Assembly (NCBI GenBank): GCA_002197995.1
Contig: NGZR01000001.1
Location: forward strand, 9,982,001-10,046,000
DNA from: Gaeumannomyces sp. JS-464
Taxonomy: Eukaryota > Ascomycota > Sordariomycetes > Magnaporthales > Magnaporthaceae
Direction of reading: 5' to 3'
Length of the DNA stretch: 64,000 nt
The notes below the pieces were generated by a model, which worked only from the letters and a program-made list of their open reading frames with translations, did not search any database and was not told the origin of the DNA. The position numbers and the translations under genes are program-made. Of the stretch, positions 56,462-64,000 are shown in pieces; within the stretch, counting starts at the first letter, position 1, and every line of letters begins with the position of its first letter.

Positions 56462-57633
56462 CGTGGAGGACCAAGGACGACAAGGCCTGCCAGAGAGCCC
56501 TAAGGTGTAACAGCTGTGTGTGGTGGTTGAAAGCGTGCGCAGCGACGACTTGCGCTTGGTGGGTGAGAGTTGATGTCGAGATGGATGCAAAACAGCCGTG
56601 GATCGAGTCAAGCGGACAACGTCAACACGACGATGAACCGACGGCGGCAATCTGACGCCTCAACTCGATTGTCGGCAATTGGTGGGCCTGGTGGCGCCCG
56701 ATTACGTCGCCCAACAGCTCCGCCTTGGTAGCATCACGTGTGGATATCACGTGTATCAGAACATGTCCCCTACTAGATGCCAACTTTAGCGGCAGCATCT
56801 CCACAGGCTGTGAGATTCACAGCAGCATTCCCCTTTGCAGCTACATGGTGCTTTGAGCGCCTGTTTTCGTGTATTTTCGCCGTCGACCGCAGACCGCAAG
56901 CCGCGAGTGTTCGACAAGGCGTTAGTCCAGCCTCGCCAGTCGGCCTCGCCAGTCTTCCTCGTCCGCCTTCATATCAGCTGCTCAGCAGCCGAATTGACAA
57001 TCAACCGACGAGCGACGACCGCCTGTCCGGCTGACAGGGAGCTCCGGTCGAGATAAGCATCCGTTCATGCTCAATTGGGTTTTGGGTTTGGGGTGTGTTG
57101 AGCACGGGTCCTGCATGGGCGAGGTAAACGCTAAATGCATGATGATACCGCGTGGTACAGTGTGCCGTCTGTGTTGAGACATTGTGCCTGATGGCATAGA
57201 GAAGCCGTATAATTCTGATGCCGGCCCATCTTCTCCTGGGTTTCCTTTTCAGCTCGACCGCTCGAACAAGCATCATGCTCCAATCTCGTTGAGCGGAAGG
57301 AACAAAGACACAATCGTGATGGAAACGAGATTACACGGCGAATGACAGCAGGAAAACGCCATCTTGAAAGCGAACACACCGTGTCAGCTGAGCACCATCT
57401 CAGATCCACCACCGACGCCCCCTGCAATCAGGGGCCTCCACAGAGCCACCAGCAGCTCGCCCCCCACGGCCCGAATCCCAGCCATCGCATCCCGATAGCG
57501 GCCTTCGGACATCCAGAACTCCTGGCTTGGCGCAAGGAATCCCGTCATCCACCACAACCGTCATGACTTGACTGACGCGAGACAAAGGAAACCACAACAG
57601 CCCGACCCAGAGGCGCCGTCCTCTGACTCCATC
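56462..57633. other. divergent intergenic region
   Basis: Promoters and leaders of SERINC (left) and the MFS transporter (right). No TATA box or other gene was recognised. Confidence 0.5.
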
Positions 57634-59563
57634 ATGGCCCCTCTGCTGGAGCGAGACCTCCACAGGGCTCGCATCGTGTCCAGCGTCGCAGCGACGGCGA
57701 TATCGCTCGCCTGCGGCACCAACGTGAGCGCGCCGCCCCCTTTCGGTCACTAGGTAGGTAGCTACGTATGCTGAAGAGCAAAACTGACCAACGTCCCCGT
57801 CGCAGTATGTCTACTCGGCCTGGGCGCCGCAGTTCGCCGACAAGCTGCGCCTGTCGACGACGCAGAGCAACCTGATCGGCGTCGCCGGCAACCTGGGCAT
57901 GTACACCATGGGCGTGCCCATCGGCATGGTCATCGACCGTATGCACGCGGGGCCGCGCCCCGCCGTTATGCTGGGCGCCCTCCTGCTCGGCCTGGGCTAC
58001 CTGCCGCAGAAGCTGGCCTACGACCGCGGCGACGGGTCCGTCGCGCTGCTGTGCCTCTTCTCGTACCTCACCGGCTTCGGCGGCTGCATGGCCTTTGCCG
58101 CCTCGGTCAAGACCTCGGCCCTCAACTGGCCCCACCACCGCGGTACCGCCACTGCCTTCCCACTCGCCGCTTTCGGCCTGAGTGCCTTCTCCTTCTCCGT
58201 CTTTGGCGAGCTCGTCTTCCCCGGAAACACGGGCGCCTTCCTGGCCACCCTGACCGTCGGCACCTTTTGCCTGTGCTTCGTCGGCTTCTTTTTCCTGCGC
58301 GTGTGGCCCCACGACCACGGCCATGGCCACCACCGCCGCCGCAGCTCACAGATCTCCTACCAGAGCTCCCGAGCGGCGGCAACGACGGCCTGACCGAATC
58401 CCAGCAGCTACGCCGGACCTCGTCCGACGTGGCCGCCGCCGCCAAGGCCGCCCCGCAGAGCAGTGGCGACGACAGCGACGACGATGGCGATGATGACGGC
58501 CTGGAGCGCCGAGGCATTCGTACCGCCGCTGCCGGAACCACTCGTCAAGACGCCGACATCGAGGCCGCCGCGGCTCTGCCCGGGGAGGATGCGGACGAGA
58601 CGTCGTCCCTGATGTCCAGCACGCCGTCGTCGCTGCCCGGCGAGGTTCTGGTCCAGAGCAGCGTCGACATGGATCGCTCTCACCGCATAGACATACGCGG
58701 CTGGAGCCTCCTCACCAACGTCGAGTTCTGGCAGTTATTCTCCATCATGGCGCTCCTGGCCGGCATCGGGCTCATGACGATCAAGTAAGTCGTGCTTCTG
58801 GAGCTTTTCAGGCATCGAGGGCAACACAGCTAACAGCCGCCCCCGTCCAAAGTAACATCGGGCACAACGTGAATGCGCTATGGAGGCACTACGACAAGAA
58901 TGTGACGGAGGAGTTCCTCATCAGCCACCAGCAGATGCACGTGTCTATCCTGTCCGTCGGCAGCTTCTCCGGGAGGCTATTGAGTGGTAGGTGACCATGT
59001 CTCCACAGGTCGTTGCTCAACACTCGAGGTTACAATCTCGGAACTCACACAACATACGAATTCGATCTTTAGGCGTCGGCTCCGACTTCCTCGTCAAGTC
59101 CCTCCACGCCAGCCGGGTGTGGTGCCTGGTGGTGGCGTCGCTCATCTTCTGCGGGGCGCAGGTGAGCGCCATCACCATCACGAACCCGGCCCTCCTGGGC
59201 CTCGTGTCGGGCCTCTCGGGCCTCGGCTACGGCTTCCTCTTCGGCGTCTTCCCCTCCATCGTGGCCGAGTCGTTCGGCATCCACGGCCTGTCGCAGAACT
59301 GGGGCTTCCTGACCCTCTCGCCCGTCGCGTCGGGCTACGTCTTCAACCTCTTCTACGGCACCGCCTTTGACGCCCACAGCGTCGTCGGCCCCGGCGGCGA
59401 GCGGTCGTGCCCGGACGGGCTCGAGTGCTACCGCTCCGCCTACCACGTCACGCTGGCCGCGTGCGGGCTCGGCCTGCTCGTCTCGCTCGCCGTCATCCGC
59501 CACCAGAAGGCCCTGAGGGTCCGGGAGGCGTCGCGGGGAGGAGGCGGGGGCGGGCGCCACTGA
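57634..59563 (+). CDS. MFS transporter, MCH1/monocarboxylate-like
   Basis: Four exons, 57634-57723, 57806-58784, 58853-58986 and 59073-59563, give about 564 residues. Introns are GTGAGC..CGCAG, GTAAGT..AAAG and GTAGGT..TTTAG. The first half has six membrane segments, with the motifs TNYVYSAWAPQFADKLRLSTTQSNLIG, GNLGMYTMGVPIGMVID and YLTGFGGCMAFAASVKTSALNWP. A long hydrophilic, acidic central loop (58390-58690) links to the second half: FWQLFSIMALLAGIGLMTI, NIGHNVNALWRHYD, QQMHVSILSVGSFSGRLLSGVGSD and GLGYGFLFGVFPSIVAESFG. This pattern fits the MCH1-like branch of the major facilitator superfamily; substrate is unknown. One C is missing from the CCC at about 58368-58370, otherwise creating a false stop at TGA 58391-58393. 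A His-rich patch precedes the loop. Confidence 0.85.
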
Positions 59564-60866
59564 AGCGCCCGCCCCCGCGCTGTTGGTTGTCGCCTTGGGC
59601 GCTGGGAGAGAACGTGGCAGTGACGAGGTGACGGCGCGTGGCCGTGCTGGACGCAGCGACCGGGGCTGAAGGGCTAACAACGCCACATCATCCTGCCCGC
59701 CATTGTCCTTTCGCTTCTTTTCCACCTGGCAACGATCGGCCCCTTTTTTCACCCCACCGATTGGCATAGCTCTGGAGTTTGGGCTTGGTTAGACCTTTTT
59801 TTTGTGCTTTTCTCTCGTCGGGGCACACCGCAAAATTGGAGCTGGCTAGAGATCGGACGCAGCCGATTTCCGGAAACACCCTTTTCACGAGATGTAGGGA
59901 TAGGGGGGGGCGATAATTGCAGCTTTGAATAGAGAGATACAACCTCCTTGCATATAGTCCATATTTAGACCGGCTGTGGCGGTATCCGCCTGTGTCTCAG
60001 GATGCAAGAACAAGCCACTGCTTGCTTACTCGATACGCAGGCCTGGGAAAGCTCATCACATTGTTTAAGCAGGGGAAAGAACCCAGGAATCACGGGTGGA
60101 GGTTCAGGATACATGTGTTTGGGCATTATACTACAAATGTTATCGCATTCCGGTGTTTGCTCTTTTTTTTTCTTCCTATGCGACAACGGATGCGGTGCTA
60201 ACATCCAGCTTTGGCGCATATAGCTCCCTCTTTCAGAAACAAGCTAACCCCGAGAACGGAAAAAGGGAGGCAAGACTAACGAGCAGTCGGGGCAAGCTTT
60301 TGGCTCTGATCGGACGATTGTGTTTGCCGGCGCGTCGATGAAACGAATACCCACATGGCAAGCCACAATGAAAATGAAAAGGAAAAGAAAGAAAGGAAAA
60401 AAGAGGTACTTTTATTTGGTGTCTGAGCGGGCTCTGGAAGGCGACCCTCCAACCCAGCACAATGTTTCAAAACTGCCCTCTGCCCTCTGGCGGCCCTCGC
60501 ACCATCCACCAGGTTTCCCCACTGAGAGACGGCTGCGCGCGCGAGGTGAAATGATGTGCTGTGATCAAGGAGGTGGGAGGGTCGTTGCCAAGACGCTGAT
60601 AGAGGGGAGCTTGGCGCGATATTTGTGCCAAGACTCAGGAGAACAAGAAAAAGAAAGAATGGAGGGAAATGAGGAACACCAACAAGACATCGGGGTTTCT
60701 CACCATATCGGGCCTTGCACAAGCTGACAACCTGCCCACGGACGCTTCGCCCTGTCTTTGCTAGGTACCTATCCATTGCACAAAATTGACACCAAAGTCC
60801 TTGCTAGTGTGCGCCTGTGCAAAAAGGCGACCCCTCCCTCCTCGCCTCCTCATTCCCGATTGATGG

Positions 60867-60894
60867 GACAGACAGACAGACGGACGGACGGACG
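60867..60894. repeat. GACA/GACG tandem repeat
   Basis: Three GACA units followed directly by four GACG units, as if one array diverged by a single substitution that then spread. Confidence 0.85.
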
Positions 60895-62105
60895 GGTGTC
60901 CCGGGAAGCTCGGCCTTCCTCTTCTTTTCTTTTCTGACGCCGCGCGCGCGGATCGACGGGTCCGACCGCCACCCGCAAGGGACTTGATTCGATAGGGGTT
61001 TGGTGGCAGCAGCAGGTAAGGCGGTCGTCACGGTGAGGAAGGAGACTACAGGATCAAAGCGCGAGAGGCGGGACACGGCGGGCGGCCTGCCGCAACGCAA
61101 CGCCGCACGCCAGGCGGGTGTGGACATTGCAATATCGGGGGTGAAGAAAGAAGGGAAGAAGAAGAAGAGAAAAAGCAAGGCGCCGCGCTGCGTTTGGACG
61201 CCACAACCGCTTATTAGGTTTGGTTGTTTCGGCCTTCGCCCACGCTTTGAGTGTATTTCCCGTGTTTGCTCGAATCCGTCCAATCCCTTTGCGTCCCGCG
61301 CCCTCCCTCTTTTTTTTGCGCCCCTTTCTTTCGAATCGACGGCTTGGATCTGGTGTGACATGCCCATATGACGGGGAACGGCCAATCTCTTTCCAGTATC
61401 CCGTCCGCACACAACACACCAACCTGCGAGCCTGTTTACCCATCCCACACTGTCCGTCCATCCATCCCTTGCTTGCTTTTTTGGGGTCTGCCTTGCCAGC
61501 AGCCTCCAGTGACCGAAGACGTCTGTGAGCGATGCGTGCGGGTGGGGCGTGCTAGCAGGCGTGCAGCCAACAGGCTGGCAGCAGCAGCGGCAGGCAATGT
61601 GTGATGTTGTGATGTGATTGGGCCCCCAGTGATATGTTTTCATCAGGGGGCCATGCCGCGGAGTTGGGGCTACCAATTCGCAAAGAACCGCTGACGCTTC
61701 GCTGCTCGGAGCCAACACCATTTCGAGGCGGACAGGTCAGCCCTAGTGCCGCCTCCCCGGTCAAAAGGCGCCCCTCCGGGCAGGAGGAACACAAACCACC
61801 CGGACGGATGGAGCTCCCTCGCCTGTCACTCGTCACCACCTCTTGACGGGCGCGTGCCGTGCACGATAGGGAATTTCCATTGCATCTCAAGGGGCTGGGG
61901 GCTATGCAAAGTGCCGGTTCCCCTGTCACCGGGTGGCCCGTTTATTTCCGCCGAACAAAGTTAGGGTTTCTGGTGGGAGCGAGGAGGATGGTTGGATGGA
62001 ACAATATCAGGGGGCAAAAGAGGAAGTGGGAATGTTTCGGCGAATACGGTGAGTGGGTGGCGGTTCTATCACTTTGTGATTTGTGACAAGTAAAACCGCC
62101 CGTTT

Positions 62106-62107
<2 letters not shown>

Positions 62108-62136
<29 letters not shown>
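62108..62136. repeat. 29-base T run
   Basis: Pure T homopolymer in gene-free DNA. A comparable A run of about 20 lies near 62480-62500. Confidence 0.85.
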
Positions 62137-63246
62137 GATAATCGCCCGGCTGGGGACGCCGGCCGTGAGCTCTGGCCTGGCCTCTGCTTTGTTGGCAGCC
62201 CTGGACGACGGGTGTTGTTCGGCCACACTATCGACACTAGGCTCGTTGAGTTAGCTGCCGGGCTCGAGGTTAGGGGAGCCGAGAGTGAAGCTTGGAGCTC
62301 CGGGATCTGCAATGGACATGGCGCGGCGCCGTCTTTAATCAAAGCACCATGAGATACACTAGTCTCTGGATGCTACCTACGCAGGTACCTGGGACCGGAC
62401 CATCGGGTTTTTAATCTGTCCGGCGTCTCTCTTGGCCGGCAGGCGACAGATGGTTCGTGATCGCATGCCAGGGAGAAAGAAAAAAAAAAAAAAAAAAAAA
62501 GCCATCCCATCTAGACATCACGGTTTGTTCAACAAACATGTTCGACTCGCTGTCTGCACGGTCCGCCGTGCCATGCGCTCGCCTGCCAGCCGACTGTCCT
62601 ATCAGCAAACCACGTGTTGACCCCTACTCGGAATGACGGGACCCGGGAGCACCCCTGGAGCCGCACCACGAGCTGCCGCCATGTGATTGTTCAGGCAGCC
62701 CCAATCCGCAAGCCATGTCGTATCCTACTACACCGCAGGTTCGTCCACATCCCGCCCTGATGCACCGTAGAATCAAACGGGTCTGGTGGGACCTCGGGGT
62801 ATGTACGTGGTATTCTTCGCTTCTCCGCGAAGGGCCCACGAGCTTCTCATGGGAGAGCCGCTCTGCTCCGCCGGCCCTGGGTTTAAAGACGTGCGCATCT
62901 TTTGCTTGGCGGCAACCTCAGTCTCGCGGCTATACCCCTGCCGTGGCATCGGCAGCTCCCCTCACCTCGCCAGCGATTACTATGGTGGCATAGGAAAGTA
63001 ACCACCCACCCTCAGGTACTCGACCAGCCCCCCATGTTAGCGCTTAGCCAAATACGGCCAAATTAAGCCAGGGTCCCATCCCCCTGCTGAAAAAGGTACT
63101 TACTGAAAAAATTTTCAGCAAAGGCCAATGCTAAAAACGCGTAAAGGTATCGCGATCGAGATAAACACTTTTTTTTCGCGTTAGGCATTTCCTCTTTCAG
63201 CCTTCCACGCATAAAACCTAATAACTACTATCCTTTAATTCAAAAT

Positions 63247-64000
63247 ATGGGTATAAAACAGCTAACAAAAGCGGAAAGGATCCGTGTTCGGCTTTGTCTT
63301 TTGATGCAGGCTATTCCCAACGCCAGATTGTTAAAGCTACTGGTTTTACTCGCAATCAAATCCGCGCCGCCCTCGTTTCCCAGACCCCCGGCAAGCGATC
63401 CGGCCGACCGCGTTTATAAGCGAGGAACAAGCCCAAAAGCTTATCGAGTTCATTTCTGCTAGCAAAAAGAACCGTCGCATGACGTATTTGCAATTGGCAA
63501 TCGCTTTGTTTGCTAGCATTTTCAGACAATTTACGATTCGATCAACTTTTTACCGCCATGGCTACCGACGATGCGTTCCCCTCCGCAAGCCTCCTATTAG
63601 CGAAAAAAACCGGCTGGCGCGTTTGGCCTTTGCATATAAACACTTGAATTAGACTTTCGACGATTGGGCCAAAATTTTATGGTTAAACGAAACATGGGTT
63701 ACCAGAGGTTTTCACCGCAAATCCCGCGTTACTTGGAAACCCGACGAGGCATTGGATCCGACGTGCGTATCTGCCAAAATACAACGGAAGCAAGGCTGGA
63801 TGTTTTGGGGCTGTTTTTCTGGCTTAACAGGCAAAAAAATCGGTATCCATTGGGAAAAGGATTGGGGCAAAATAAGCGAGGAAAGCTATAGGGCAAAGGT
63901 CGTCCCTCTTGTCGACGGAATGATCCGGATGGCGGCACAAAATGGCCACGCCCTAAAGTTTATGCAAAACAACGCATCCTCTCACGCTTGCCCTGGTACC
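63247..64000 (+). mobile_element. Tc1/mariner-type transposase, truncated by the window and RIP-like damaged
   Basis: From MGIKQLTKAERIRVR an N-terminal helix-turn-helix (FDAGYSQRQIVKATGFTRNQIR, 63300-63365) leads into GKRSGRPR and EEQAQKLIEFISASKKNRRM. The DDE catalytic domain follows (TFDDWAKILW, ETWVTRGFHRKSRV, QGWMFWGCFSG). Three frames must be joined, with breaks near 63290 and 63417. An in-frame TAG lies at 63650-63652. The first catalytic Asp is replaced by Asn (AAC 63686-63688, in WLNETW where WTDETW is usual). The second is also Asn (AAC 63968-63970, in MQNNAS where MQDNAP is usual). Both are GAC to AAC, and the stop fits CAG to TAG, the transitions expected of repeat-induced point mutation. 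The third catalytic residue lies beyond the window. The element is almost certainly inactive. Terminal repeats were not identified. Confidence 0.85.

Larger units (their letters stand above)
59564..63246. other. 3.7 kb gene-poor region leading into a transposon
   Basis: No supported gene lies here. A minus-strand open frame at 60804-61721 is low-complexity and not accepted. The region carries several homopolymers and microsatellites. From about 63050 the base composition becomes AT-rich and matches the transposase that follows, so the transposon's non-coding 5' end, perhaps including its terminal repeat, probably lies within 63040-63246. A near-palindrome CTGAAAAAATTTTCAG is at about 63104-63119. 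Confidence 0.5.

Noticed and set aside
58391..58393. Apparent stop in the MFS transporter suggesting a half-transporter
   Set aside because: The next frame continues directly with the central loop and the six C-terminal membrane segments; one missing C in a CCC run explains it.
60804..61721. 305-codon minus-strand frame
   Set aside because: Low-complexity segments translated from poly-pyrimidine DNA; no recognisable domain or splice signals.
1..64000. tRNA, 5S rRNA, CRISPR arrays, secondary-metabolite clusters, operons
   Set aside because: No tRNA B-box with matching A-box, no 5S core sequence, no spaced direct repeats and no polyketide or peptide synthase genes were seen by eye; a covariance-model scan was not possible here.

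Overview
The window is nuclear DNA of a filamentous ascomycete. The evidence is short introns (about 65-145 bases, GT..AG, often with a CTAAC/CTGAC-like branch site), GC-rich coding sequence with third-position C/G bias, a HET-domain gene, a two-finger GATA regulator with the cysteine-rich linker of the fungal iron repressors, and a decayed Tc1/mariner-type transposase. Family resemblances point to Sordariomycetes, possibly Magnaporthales, but the species cannot be fixed from the sequence alone. Most proteins are conserved housekeeping proteins.

Layout. 0-3.6 kb: 3' part of a frame-disrupted HET-domain gene, then an AT-rich gene-free stretch. 3.6-6.2 kb (minus): large Ser/Pro/basic protein of unknown function. 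6.2-11 kb: no gene. 11-18.5 kb: NUF2 (kinetochore), an unknown protein on the minus strand, AP-3 beta adaptin and a TVP15/COPI-associated Golgi protein. 19.4-21.3 kb (minus): SREA-type GATA iron repressor with a 3.6 kb upstream region. 24.9-26.3 kb (minus): unknown acidic protein. 28.1-30 kb: acinus-like SAP protein. 30.7-31.4 kb (minus): PEBP-family protein. 32.4-33.4 kb: cysteine-rich secreted protein behind a TATA box. 36.8-40.6 kb: BST1 GPI inositol-deacylase, followed by a 47-base G run. 42.2-44.1 kb (minus) and 44.85-46.4 kb (plus): divergent pair, monopolin Csm1/Pcs1 and the mitochondrial AAA ATPase Msp1. 47.6-49.1 kb: cystathionine beta-lyase. 49.7-50.1 kb (minus): small three-exon gene with an Asn repeat. 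54.9-56.5 kb (minus): SERINC/TMS1. 57.6-59.6 kb: MCH1-like MFS transporter. 63.2-64 kb: truncated transposase with RIP-like damage.

The genes do not form one pathway. They cover chromosome segregation (NUF2, Csm1), Golgi/vacuole traffic and membrane proteins (AP-3 beta, TVP15, BST1, SERINC), mitochondrial protein quality control (Msp1), sulfur amino acid metabolism and iron regulation.

The main structural observation is that at least nine genes, many of them highly conserved, carry single-base frame breaks. Most are missing C or G in short C/G runs, and the reading frame closes exactly when they are taken into account. This looks like consensus sequencing error rather than gene death, so any pseudogene claim here, including for the HET gene, needs read-level checking. 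I did not find a convincing undescribed multi-gene system. The best unexplained items are the secreted Cys-rich protein, the Asn-repeat small gene, the two unknown conserved proteins, the G47 tract and the damaged transposase.
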